This document shows, in pieces, positions 9,318 through 16,668 of a stretch of DNA of 64,000 nucleotides. Location of the stretch: contig NZ_MTBA01000003.1 in the NCBI RefSeq assembly GCF_002150805.1, positions 372,001 through 436,000 of the forward strand. The letters are read 5' to 3'. The notes under the pieces are model-generated. The model had not been told where the DNA came from, searched no databases, and saw only the letters and a program-made list of their open reading frames with translations. The number at the start of each line of letters is the position of its first letter. Position 1 is the first letter of the stretch. Source of the DNA: Oceanospirillum sanctuarii. Its GTDB lineage: Bacteria > Pseudomonadota > Gammaproteobacteria > Pseudomonadales > Halomonadaceae. A program made the translations under genes and the position numbers.

Positions 9318-9913
9318 AGCGTCTCTCCCCCGGCAAAACTGTCCGCAGCTAACGATAGGCGTAACTTCTTAAAAGCCAGACGTAAGCCGGACTTCACACT
9401 ACCGATCGGGATCTCAAGGTCTGCAGCGATTTCACTGTGACTCTTGCCCTGATAGTAGGATTTGTAAACTAACTGAGCCTGCATAAGCGGTAATTCTTTC
9501 AAAGCGTCTTCTATATGCTTCTGTGAGCTTTGCCAGCTGTTGTCATCCTCACTGGCCTGCTCCTGATGGTTCAGCAGTCCTTCGTGCTCGTGGTAGGAAT
9601 CTGTACTCTGTTCCAGTTTCCCCCGTCCGGAGCGCTGCTGATCGATAAATAAATTACGGGCGATACAGAAAATCCAGGTGGATGCCGCTGCCTTAGAAGC
9701 ATGATACTGCTCCGCTTTACGCCACACCTGAAGCAGTGCTTCCTGTGCCAGCTCTTCAGCCTGAGCATCAGACAATCCAAACCTGAGAAGGTAGGTTTTC
9801 ACCCGCGGAGCAAAATGCTGGTACAGGGCTGCAAACTGTTCACGGTCGCGGTTTTCACCTACTTCCGTCAGCGCCTGATTCCAGTTCTGAGATGCTGATT
9901 GCACTTTTTCCAT
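9314..9913 (-). CDS. rpoE: ECF sigma factor of the ChrR-linked (ECF11-type) group
   Basis: A 199-residue ECF sigma factor. Region 2 holds FAALYQHFAPRVKTYLLRFG and AEELAQEALLQVWRKA, followed by STWIFCIARNLFIDQQR. Region 4 holds LPLMQAQLVYKSYYQGKSHSEIA with the DNA-binding helix. Its partner is the downstream ChrR, with a four-base overlap. By family knowledge it should transcribe a singlet-oxygen stress regulon. The start at 9913 has GGGAGAGA upstream and lies 24 bp below a candidate self-recognised promoter, so autoregulation is likely. The name rpoE follows Rhodobacter usage; it is not the E. coli envelope-stress factor. Confidence 0.93.
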   Translation of the reverse strand: MEKVQSASQNWNQALTEVGENRDREQFAALYQHFAPRVKTYLLRFGLSDAQAEELAQEALLQVWRKAEQYHASKAAASTWIFCIARNLFIDQQRSGRGKLEQSTDSYHEHEGLLNHQEQASEDDNSWQSSQKHIEDALKELPLMQAQLVYKSYYQGKSHSEIAADLEIPIGSVKSGLRLAFKKLRLSLAADSFAGGETL

Positions 9914-9936
9914 CCGTTCTCTCCCGTTATCTGCGC

Positions 9937-9966
9937 TTTTTACGCGTCGGCATTTTCACCGGATCA
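9937..9966 (-). promoter_or_regulatory. Candidate ECF promoter of the sigma/ChrR operon
   Basis: On the minus strand TGATCC (9966-9961) is followed by an 18-bp spacer and TAAAAA (9942-9937). TGATCC is the -35 known for the Rhodobacter ChrR-linked sigma factor. The expected start of transcription is about 17 bases before the sigma ATG. Confidence 0.7.
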
Positions 9967-10045
9967 CCAGCAGATCAATCAGGATTGTGAATTTATGTCA
10001 TGTCATAAACTTTTTTATAGTGATCAGGTTCAAGATGACACCTTT

Positions 10046-10061
10046 TGTGATCGCGTTCACG
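10046..10061. promoter_or_regulatory. CRP/Vfr-like site
   Basis: TGTGATCGCGTTCACG matches the TGTGA-N6-TCACA consensus at nine of ten positions. It lies in the divergent region between the sigma gene and the lipid operon, so catabolite or cAMP input to either is possible. Confidence 0.45.
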
Positions 10062-10108
10062 CTATGCTGATAAAAAAACCTTTTAGCAGATCGCTGACAT
10101 TACTCCAG

Positions 10109-10138
10109 TGATCTGCTTATCACACCCCACCGTAAAGT
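10109..10138 (+). promoter_or_regulatory. Candidate ECF promoter of the lipid-modification operon
   Basis: TGATCT (10109-10114), an 18-bp spacer and TAAAGT (10133-10138) repeat the layout of the sigma-gene promoter. The predicted transcript starts about 35 bases before the first ATG of the operon. Confidence 0.65.
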
Positions 10139-10180
10139 CAGTCAACGGATCTTGAACATCAGCTTATTTGGAGCATCTTT

Positions 10181-11611
10181 ATGGTCTCTACAGTTACCGG
10201 CCACTCTGTGTCCGACATTTCAGCATCTGACGCTCAGTCTCCGGCGAATACCGCAGGTGGCAAAACGGTTGCCGTAATCGGTTCGGGTATCTCCGGTCTG
10301 TCGGCGGCCTGGCTGCTGAGCAAAAAACACTCCGTCACTTTGTTCGAGAAAGATGACCGCTTTGGCGGCCATTCCAATACGGTCACGGTAAGTACCGAAG
10401 ACGGCAGTATTCCGGTGGATACCGGTTTTATCGTCTTTAATCCGGTGAACTACCCTAACCTGACCGCACTGTTTAAGCATATCGGTGTCGATGCACCGGA
10501 AACCGATATGTCTTTTGCGGTTTCAGCGGAAGATGGCGACATCGAATATAACGGTAACGGCCTGAGTGGCATCTTTCCCAATCTGAAAAATGTATTCAAT
10601 CCACGTGTCTGGCGCATGCTGAAAGATACCCTGCGCTTCTATAAAGAATCCGATAACTGGCAGGACCAGATTCCGGAAGAGATGACGCTGGGCGAACTAC
10701 TGAAGAAGTTTAACTACTCCGATGATTTCCGCGACCTGCACCTGATCCCTATGGGCGCGGCGATCTGGTCCACTCCTGCCGATCAGATGCTTGAGTATCC
10801 GGCACTGGCCTTCCTGAACTTCTGTCAGAACCACGGCCTGCTGCAGGTGGATGACCGACCGCAGTGGCACACCGTTCGTGGCGGCAGTCGGGAATATGTC
10901 AGCAAGCTGATCCGGGAAATTCAGCCTGCCACCTTCTGCAACCGTGGTGCCCGTCAGGTGATTCGCCCTAATAAAGAAAAAGGCGAAACCAAGGTGATCG
11001 TGGTGGATTCCCGTGGTGAACAACGGGAGTTCGATGAGGTGGTGCTGGCCTGTCACGCTAACGAAGCTCTGCAGCTGTTGAGCAATCCGACTCAGCAGGA
11101 ACAACATCTGCTGGGTGCATTTGGTTATCAGCGCAACAAGGCGATTCTGCACAGCGATACCCGCCTGATGCCGAAGAACCGCAAAGTCTGGTCCAGCTGG
11201 AACTACCTGCGGGGAAGTACCGGCGAGCTGCATAACCAGCAATCTCTGGCGGTGAGTTACTGGATGAACAAACTCCAGCCACTGGCTACTGAGAAACCTC
11301 TTATCGTCACCCTGAATCCACCGACAGAACCAGAAGAGGGCAGCATTCACTGCAGCTTCCTCTACGATCATCCGGTCTTTGATAAAAACGCCATGGCCGC
11401 TCAACAGGAACTGTATAAGTTGCAGGGCGAAAACCATACCTGGTTCTGTGGCGCTTACTTTGGTTTTGGCTTTCACGAAGATGGCCTGCAGTCCGGCCTT
11501 GCCGTGGCTGAAGCGCTGGGTGGCGTGCGTCGCCCATGGCAGGTGGAAAACGAATCCGGCCGTATCTTCTGGCCGGGCCATATCTCCACCCAATCCTCAA
11601 TGGCCAGCTGA
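10181..11611 (+). CDS. FAD-dependent amine-oxidase-like protein (COG2907 type), candidate fatty-acid desaturase
   Basis: A 476-residue flavoprotein with a Rossmann FAD motif VAVIGSGISGLSAAW (GxGxxG at residues 34-39) and the ENHTWFCGAYFGFGFHEDGL segment typical of the COG2907 amine-oxidase family. A member of this family in Rhodobacter sphaeroides (RSP1091, UfaD) is reported to act in furan fatty acid synthesis by desaturating a methylated fatty acyl chain. It is the first gene of an operon with DUF1365 and a cyclopropane-synthase-like methyltransferase, 14 bp before the next start. The actual substrate is inferred from context only. ATG at 10181 follows TTGGAGC. Confidence 0.85.
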   Translation: MVSTVTGHSVSDISASDAQSPANTAGGKTVAVIGSGISGLSAAWLLSKKHSVTLFEKDDRFGGHSNTVTVSTEDGSIPVDTGFIVFNPVNYPNLTALFKHIGVDAPETDMSFAVSAEDGDIEYNGNGLSGIFPNLKNVFNPRVWRMLKDTLRFYKESDNWQDQIPEEMTLGELLKKFNYSDDFRDLHLIPMGAAIWSTPADQMLEYPALAFLNFCQNHGLLQVDDRPQWHTVRGGSREYVSKLIREIQPATFCNRGARQVIRPNKEKGETKVIVVDSRGEQREFDEVVLACHANEALQLLSNPTQQEQHLLGAFGYQRNKAILHSDTRLMPKNRKVWSSWNYLRGSTGELHNQQSLAVSYWMNKLQPLATEKPLIVTLNPPTEPEEGSIHCSFLYDHPVFDKNAMAAQQELYKLQGENHTWFCGAYFGFGFHEDGLQSGLAVAEALGGVRRPWQVENESGRIFWPGHISTQSSMAS

Positions 11612-11625
11612 TCGGAGCAAAGGAT

Positions 11626-12474
11626 ATGTCTCTGTCTGAGCATACTGAAACCGGCCTGAACAGCCGCCTCTACTACAGCACCGTGATGCACGACCGGGTC
11701 AAACCCGTGCGTCATCGCTTTGTTTATCAGACCGGCACCTTCCTGCTGGATCTGGACGAGCTGACAACGCTGGAAAAGAGCAATGGCAAAAAGCTTGGCC
11801 AGCGCCTGTTCGGCTATAACCGTCCGGGACTGTTCAGTCTGTACGATAAGGATTATGTCACCACCGAAGGCGACAGCATCAAACAGCATGCTCAACGCCT
11901 GTTGGCAGACAATGGCTGTGAGCCAGCAGCCCGAATCGAGCTGCTTTGTATGCCTCGTCATCTGGGTTACAGCTTCAATCCGCTATGCATCTTCTTCTGC
12001 TACAACGAAGCCGGAGAATTGGCCACCACCCTGTATCAGGTGAGTAACACCTTCAGCCAAAAACACATCTACTCGGTGGAAGCCAAACCGGTACAGATCG
12101 GTGAAAAAACCGCTCTGCGTCATCAGGCGGATAAGGTGTTTTATGTCTCGCCGTTTATCAATATGGATTGCCAGTATCGCTTCCGCATCGCCACACCGGG
12201 CGAAGTGCTTAAGGTTTTGATCCGTCAGGAAGACAGTGAAGGCCTGCTGCTGAATGCAACCCTTACGGGCAAAAGTACGCCTCTCAACGCTAAGGGGCTG
12301 ATCGCCATGGCACTGAAACGCCCCCTGTTTACCTACAAAGTGATTGCGGGCATTCACTGGGAAGCCCTTCGCCTTTGGCTGAAAAAAATCCCACTGGTCA
12401 GCCGCAAAGGCATTGCCCATCCCCCGCTTGTCTCTAAAGGCCAGCCTCTGGCAATGACAACAAAAGAGGAATAA
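11626..12474 (+). CDS. DUF1365 family protein
   Basis: A 282-residue protein of the DUF1365 family, which almost always sits between an amine-oxidase-like flavoprotein and a cyclopropane-synthase-like gene. Recognisable segments are YYSTVMHDRVKPVRHRFVY near the N-terminus, LLCMPRHLGYSFNPLCIFFC and VSPFINMDCQYRFRI. The frame is open further upstream, but the ATG at 11626 has AAGGAT directly before it and avoids overlapping the preceding gene by 76 bases. Its biochemical role is unknown; context suggests fatty-acid modification. It is followed by only three bases before the next ATG. Confidence 0.88.
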   Translation: MSLSEHTETGLNSRLYYSTVMHDRVKPVRHRFVYQTGTFLLDLDELTTLEKSNGKKLGQRLFGYNRPGLFSLYDKDYVTTEGDSIKQHAQRLLADNGCEPAARIELLCMPRHLGYSFNPLCIFFCYNEAGELATTLYQVSNTFSQKHIYSVEAKPVQIGEKTALRHQADKVFYVSPFINMDCQYRFRIATPGEVLKVLIRQEDSEGLLLNATLTGKSTPLNAKGLIAMALKRPLFTYKVIAGIHWEALRLWLKKIPLVSRKGIAHPPLVSKGQPLAMTTKEE

Positions 12475-12477
12475 ACC

Positions 12478-13797
12478 ATGCTGTCCAATTCACGCTCAAC
12501 GACTCAGGCACCAGCCTCCTCTGAAAGCTCTGCAGTTTCAGGCGCAGGCTATAGCCGTCATCAACCCGCTGCGAAAAAGCAGCAGGGTATCCATGAAGTA
12601 GAGATTACTCAGATTCGCCATCCGTTCTGGCGCTGGCTGATCGGTACGATGCAGAAAGCTCACCTGAGCCGCCTGACTCTGGTGCTGCCGGATCACAGAT
12701 CGGTACACATTGGCGAGCTGAAAGAGGGCATTCCCGCTCCCACTATTCGCCTGAACAGTACCGCGGCCGTGCGTAAAGCCTATATTTCCGGCGTACTCGG
12801 CTGGGGTGAAGCCTATATCGAAGGCGACTGGGAAACCGATGATCTGCTGCAGGTGACCGAATGGGCGATGCATAACAGTCAGGCACTGGATGATGTTTTT
12901 GAAGGCAGCGCCTTTGGTCGCTGGTTGCACCGTTTACTGCACCGCCTGAATGACAACAGTCTGAAGGGCAGCCGCCGTAATATTTCGGCACACTATGATC
13001 TGGGCAATGAGTTTTATGAGCAGTGGCTTGACCCGAGCATGACCTATTCCTCCGCACTGTATCAGCAGCCCCAGGAGAGCCTGCAAAGCGCCCAGCACAA
13101 CAAATACGATCGTATTCTGGAGCTGCTCAATATTCAGCCACAGGACAAGGTACTGGAGATCGGCTGTGGCTGGGGTGGCTTTGCTGAGCGACTGCTGACA
13201 CAGCATGAGAACAGCCAATATCACGGGGTTACCTTATCCACAGAGCAGCTTGCCTGGGCACAGAAGCGTCTGAAAGATCACGCTGTGGATAACCGGGGCG
13301 AGGCGACCCTGACCGATTACCGAATGATCGAAGGTCAGTACGACAAAATTGCCTCCATCGAGATGCTGGAAGCGGTGGGCGAAGCACACTGGCCGACCTA
13401 TTTCCAAACCCTGTACGACCGGCTGAAACCCGGTGGTGAAGCGGTAATTCAGGTGATTACCATTGAGGAAGATCGCTTTGAAAACTATCGCAACAACGCC
13501 GATTTTATTCAGCGCTATATCTTCCCTGGTGGCATGTTGCTGACACCTCGTGTCGTACAGGAGCAGGCGGAGATGGCAGGACTTGAGCTGAATCACCAGC
13601 AAGCCTTTGGTCAGGACTACGCCCGGACACTGGCAGAATGGCGCGATAACTTTGAAGCCGCCTGGCAATCGATTCAGCCATTGGGCTTCGATGAGCGTTT
13701 CCGCCGTCTGTGGCGCTATTACCTCTGCTACTGTGAGAGCGGATTCCGCCATGAAAGCATCGATGTTTATCTGTTCCGCCTGAAAAAACCGGAGTAG
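12478..13797 (+). CDS. Cyclopropane-fatty-acyl-phospholipid synthase family methyltransferase
   Basis: A 439-residue SAM-dependent enzyme acting on the acyl chains of membrane phospholipids. HYDLGNEFYEQWLDPSMTYS (172-191) and the SAM loop LEIGCGWGGF (near 226-235) are diagnostic, and the C-terminal YCESGFRHESIDVYLF matches the end of CFA synthases. The N-terminal 40 residues are Ser/Ala/Gln-rich and probably disordered. Family members either add a cyclopropane methylene or a methyl branch; the methyl-branching role known for furan fatty acid synthesis is possible here because of the gene neighbours. Confidence 0.92.
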   Translation: MLSNSRSTTQAPASSESSAVSGAGYSRHQPAAKKQQGIHEVEITQIRHPFWRWLIGTMQKAHLSRLTLVLPDHRSVHIGELKEGIPAPTIRLNSTAAVRKAYISGVLGWGEAYIEGDWETDDLLQVTEWAMHNSQALDDVFEGSAFGRWLHRLLHRLNDNSLKGSRRNISAHYDLGNEFYEQWLDPSMTYSSALYQQPQESLQSAQHNKYDRILELLNIQPQDKVLEIGCGWGGFAERLLTQHENSQYHGVTLSTEQLAWAQKRLKDHAVDNRGEATLTDYRMIEGQYDKIASIEMLEAVGEAHWPTYFQTLYDRLKPGGEAVIQVITIEEDRFENYRNNADFIQRYIFPGGMLLTPRVVQEQAEMAGLELNHQQAFGQDYARTLAEWRDNFEAAWQSIQPLGFDERFRRLWRYYLCYCESGFRHESIDVYLFRLKKPE

Positions 13798-13801
13798 AAC
13801 C

Positions 13802-14617
13802 ATGGTATGCATCCGGCATTATCTGAGGAGCAACGCTGGCTTAATTTTCAGCGGCCTGCTGATAGGTAGCGGGTCGCTAACGGGCAGCGCCTCGGCACAA
13901 GCTGAGACTCTTACCCAGAGCGCCGCTCAGCAGCTTTTGCCCCAGAACAGCTTTCATAACCTCTCCCACTGGCAGCGCCTGTACGGTGACGAACTCAGCT
14001 TTGAGGTCACCCGCAATGGCAAGCCTGTGGGCAGTTATCAGGTCGACTTCAACGGTGACGATAACAGCTGGCAGGTTGAGAGCCGGATGGCGCTAGACTT
14101 CAAAGCCTTCCTCTTTTTCTCTTATCGCTTTCGTTATCTGGGGGTTGAGCAGTGGCAGGGAAATCAACTGACCGGTTTTACCAGTCGCATCGACCGTAAT
14201 GGTGAGCTGAGCGAAACCTTCCTGCAGTTGAGTCAGGATGCCAGCGGTTTGCCGTTCTGGCGCGGAGGTTTAAGAGCGGCGAAAAAAGGCGAAGCGGCTA
14301 CTGAATCCGCCAAGCCTCTGACCAATGGTGCCGAGACGCTCGCACTCAGCAATCACTACAATCGCAGCATTATCCACCAGAGTCAGCTGTTTAACTCTCT
14401 CACCGGCGAATTGAATCAGATCCGTGTGGAGAAAGAAGAGCTTGAGCGGGTTTCCGATGGCCGCGAAGAGGTGCTCACAACCCGTTATCGCTACACGGGA
14501 GATCTGGAAGATACCTGGGTCTGGTACGCCAATGATCAACGCTGGCTACGGATGCGTTTTATCGCCGATGACGGTTCTACTATTCAGCTAAATTGCCAGC
14601 GCTGCTACCCCGATTAA
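13802..14617 (+). CDS. Secreted DUF6134-like protein of the lipid operon
   Basis: A 271-residue protein with a signal peptide (hydrophobic core about residues 12-28, likely cut near ASAQA). The mature part is rich in beta-strand-like, aromatic segments such as FEVTRNGKPVGSYQVDF and FFSYRFRYLGVEQWQGNQLTGF, and ends with CQRCYPD. It resembles DUF6134-type periplasmic proteins found beside cyclopropane-synthase-like genes, but the assignment is from memory of sequence style. It begins four bases after the methyltransferase stop. Function unknown; a periplasmic lipid or stress role is suggested by the operon. Confidence 0.75.
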   Translation: MVCIRHYLRSNAGLIFSGLLIGSGSLTGSASAQAETLTQSAAQQLLPQNSFHNLSHWQRLYGDELSFEVTRNGKPVGSYQVDFNGDDNSWQVESRMALDFKAFLFFSYRFRYLGVEQWQGNQLTGFTSRIDRNGELSETFLQLSQDASGLPFWRGGLRAAKKGEAATESAKPLTNGAETLALSNHYNRSIIHQSQLFNSLTGELNQIRVEKEELERVSDGREEVLTTRYRYTGDLEDTWVWYANDQRWLRMRFIADDGSTIQLNCQRCYPD

Positions 14618-14660
14618 CCCTACTGGTCCGAGAAAAGTAAGTGCAAACTTTTAGACACTT

Positions 14661-14740
14661 AAACGCAGTTAAACGCTCTTAAACGCTCTTAAACGCACTT
14701 AAACGCACTTAAACGCAGTTAAATGCAGTTAAACGCACTT
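14661..14740. repeat. Eight tandem 10-bp repeats, consensus AAACGCACTT
   Basis: Eight units in register read AAACGC(A/T)(C/G)TT with one AAATGC variant, and partial units flank them (14641-14660, 14741-14746). The period is one helical turn. It fills most of the gap between the DUF6134-like and SDR genes. No hairpin or CRISPR architecture is seen. Confidence 0.92.
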
Positions 14741-14795
14741 AAACGAACACCTATAAAACCCTCATACAAATTCTCAGCCCATCAAAGGTGATCTT

Positions 14796-15560
14796 ATGTC
14801 ACAGGAACTGATCTGGATTACCGGTGCCAGTCAGGGCATCGGTAAAGCCGTGGCTTTGGCCTATGCCAAGGCCGGACATACCGTTGCCATCAGCGCCCGA
14901 AACCGGGAAACACTGCAGCAGGTGGTTGATGAAGCAGCCAGCCTGACTGGCCGTATTCTGTCGCTGTCTTGCGATGTCACCAATAAAGATCAGGTCACGG
15001 AAGCCTTTAACCAGCTCATCGAAGAAGAACGTCTGCCGGATCGGGTCATTCTTAATGCCGGCACTCATCAACCGATGGCAGCCAGTGAATTCAACGCTGA
15101 AACGGTGAGTAAGCTCTTACAGATCAATACCTTGGGAGCCGCAATTCCCCTTGAAGTACTGCTGCCCCATTATCTTGAGCGCCAGCAGGGACAGATATCA
15201 ATCGTCGCATCTGTGGCGGGTTATCGCGGTTTACCTACCGCCAGTGCTTACGGTGCTAGTAAGGCCGCGCTGATCAATCTGGCAGAGTCTTTAAGAGCTG
15301 AACTGTACAGCTCTGGTGTTGATATCCGCCTGATCAATCCCGGCTTTGTTAAAACTCCGCTGACGGATAAAAACGAGTTTGATATGCCCTTCCTGATCAG
15401 TGTTGATGAAGCCGCAAACGCCATCATCAAAGGACTTGCCGGTAAAAAGTTTGAGGTCGTGTTCCCCACCCGTATGGCCATTGCCATGAGCTTTCTAAAA
15501 TGGTTACCTGATCGTATCTTCTTCCCAATGATCAACAGAGGTACCGGTCATGGACGCTAA
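14796..15560 (+). CDS. Short-chain dehydrogenase/reductase
   Basis: A 254-residue classical SDR. The cofactor loop is TGASQGIG (residues 10-17), NAG occurs near 87, and the catalytic residues are S139, Y152 and K156 in the YGASK motif. It should reduce or oxidise a hydroxyl/ketone using NAD(P)H. It lies 178 bp after the lipid operon, across the 10-bp repeat array, and overlaps the next gene by 11 bases. Such SDR genes are often seen in ChrR-linked lipid clusters, so an acyl-chain substrate is plausible but not shown. Confidence 0.9.
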   Translation: MSQELIWITGASQGIGKAVALAYAKAGHTVAISARNRETLQQVVDEAASLTGRILSLSCDVTNKDQVTEAFNQLIEEERLPDRVILNAGTHQPMAASEFNAETVSKLLQINTLGAAIPLEVLLPHYLERQQGQISIVASVAGYRGLPTASAYGASKAALINLAESLRAELYSSGVDIRLINPGFVKTPLTDKNEFDMPFLISVDEAANAIIKGLAGKKFEVVFPTRMAIAMSFLKWLPDRIFFPMINRGTGHGR

Positions 15561-16056
15561 TACCGAGACGGAACAGAATCAGCAGCAAGACCGGCTGCAC
15601 CAGCAACTAAGACAGTATTTCGACCTGTTTCAGGGAGCGCATCACAGCAAGCCCGTGACACCGGCAGATATCGCACATCTGGTGCACGGCAATATCGTGT
15701 TTAAAGATCCCTTCCAGCGCATCAACGGCCAAGAAGCGGTCTGTCAGCTCCTGAATCATTTCCACAGTTCAGTGAAGGACGCTCGCTTTCTGATCGAGGC
15801 GGTGTTTGAACATCCTCAGCATGATCAGCTGCACAACCGGCACTATCTGGTGAAGTGGCGCTTCAGCGGCCATCTGGACACGATCGGCCTGTGGGAATTC
15901 CCCGGCGTCAGCGAGATTGAACAGGATGAGGAAGGGCGCATCACCCACCACACCGATTTCTGGGATGCGGGCGAGCATTTCTACGAGAAACTACCGTTTT
16001 TTGGCCGTGTCATCGGCTGGATCAAAGCCAAAGTAGCTAATGCGGGGAAGAACTAA
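15550..16056 (+). CDS. NTF2-fold (SnoaL-like) small protein
   Basis: A 168-residue protein with the profile of nuclear-transport-factor-2-like enzymes or binding proteins: an N-terminal helix, IVFKDPFQRINGQEAV and the C-terminal IGLWEFPGVSEIEQDEEGRI followed by HTDFWD. Its start overlaps the SDR end by 11 bases, so the two are translationally coupled. Members near ChrR-type lipid clusters are usually uncharacterised. The function is unknown. Confidence 0.82.
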   Translation: MDANTETEQNQQQDRLHQQLRQYFDLFQGAHHSKPVTPADIAHLVHGNIVFKDPFQRINGQEAVCQLLNHFHSSVKDARFLIEAVFEHPQHDQLHNRHYLVKWRFSGHLDTIGLWEFPGVSEIEQDEEGRITHHTDFWDAGEHFYEKLPFFGRVIGWIKAKVANAGKN

Positions 16057-16096
16057 TCTCGGATATTCCCTGACAAATAGGCTGACTCTACACGAG

Positions 16097-16162
16097 ACTG
16101 GCTCCCACGCTCTGCGTGGTAGCCTGAGGTCTATGCATTCCCACGCGGAGCGTGGGAACGAG
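16097..16162 (+). repeat. 66-bp double-hairpin repeat, copy 1
   Basis: Two adjacent inverted repeats (CTCCCACGCTCTGCGTGG-type and TTCCCACGCGGAGCGTGGGAA) form a REP/BIME-like unit. Copy 2 at 16496 matches at 63 of 66 positions in the same orientation. Confidence 0.9.
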
Positions 16163-16166
16163 AATT

Positions 16167-16451
16167 CTAGCTATCTTCCAGAACTGTAACTTTCGTACCT
16201 GAGTTCAAAATATGACGAGAACAGCTTTTACAACGCTTTGGCGGCATATTTCTTGGATATTCTGAATCGCCTTGAGGTAGTTCAAACTCCAATGCATATT
16301 CAGAGTCCTTCTCACAGTGCGGGCATCTAAGCTCGTATTCATAGATAGTATTATCGATTGTATTTGCAAGAGCTCTATCAGCTCGAACTTCAGATGATTT
16401 AAGTGTCTGCTTGCTTTTCCGTACAAACATCCCATAAGTAACTGTCGACAT
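16167..16451 (-). CDS. Small zinc-ribbon-like protein of unknown function
   Basis: A 94-residue protein with two CxxC pairs, CPHC (about residue 43) and CKSC (about 73), which could form a zinc ribbon. The rest is polar and not recognised. The ATG at 16451 has GGAGT upstream. The gene is more AT-rich than its neighbours and is enclosed by direct copies of a 66-bp double-hairpin repeat, so it looks like an inserted cassette. No transposase or toxin signature is seen. Confidence 0.65.
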   Translation of the reverse strand: MSTVTYGMFVRKSKQTLKSSEVRADRALANTIDNTIYEYELRCPHCEKDSEYALEFELPQGDSEYPRNMPPKRCKSCSRHILNSGTKVTVLEDS

Positions 16452-16495
16452 GTAAAGACTCCATTCAAAACGCTAAAACTAGATGATAACCATAA

Positions 16496-16561
16496 ACTGG
16501 CTCCCACGCTCTGCGTGGGAGCCTGAGGCCTATGCGTTCCCACGCGGAGCGTGGGAACGAG
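16496..16561 (+). repeat. 66-bp double-hairpin repeat, copy 2
   Basis: Three substitutions separate it from copy 1, and here the first hairpin is perfect (GCTCCCACGC/GCGTGGGAGC). It lies upstream of the zinc-ribbon-like gene start and could also influence its transcript. Confidence 0.9.
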
Positions 16562-16596
16562 TCGAAATACTGCAAATTACGATATTTATTACCAAA

Positions 16597-16635
16597 CAAA
16601 AAACGCCGGCTGTTTTCACAGTCGGGCGTTTTTAA
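16597..16635 (-). terminator. Terminator of cheV
   Basis: On the minus strand AACGCCCGACTGT pairs with ACAGCCGGCGTT with a small bulge, followed by six T, 30 bp beyond the cheV stop. Confidence 0.82.
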
Positions 16636-16668
16636 TGCGATCAGAGCGATAAGCCTTACAACAGATAG

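Noticed and set aside
10697..11593. Minus-strand open frame of 298 codons
   Set aside because: Antisense to the flavoprotein gene; composition looks like a shadow frame.
14641..14750. CRISPR-like array
   Set aside because: Units are 10 bp, contiguous and without unique spacers; no cas genes.
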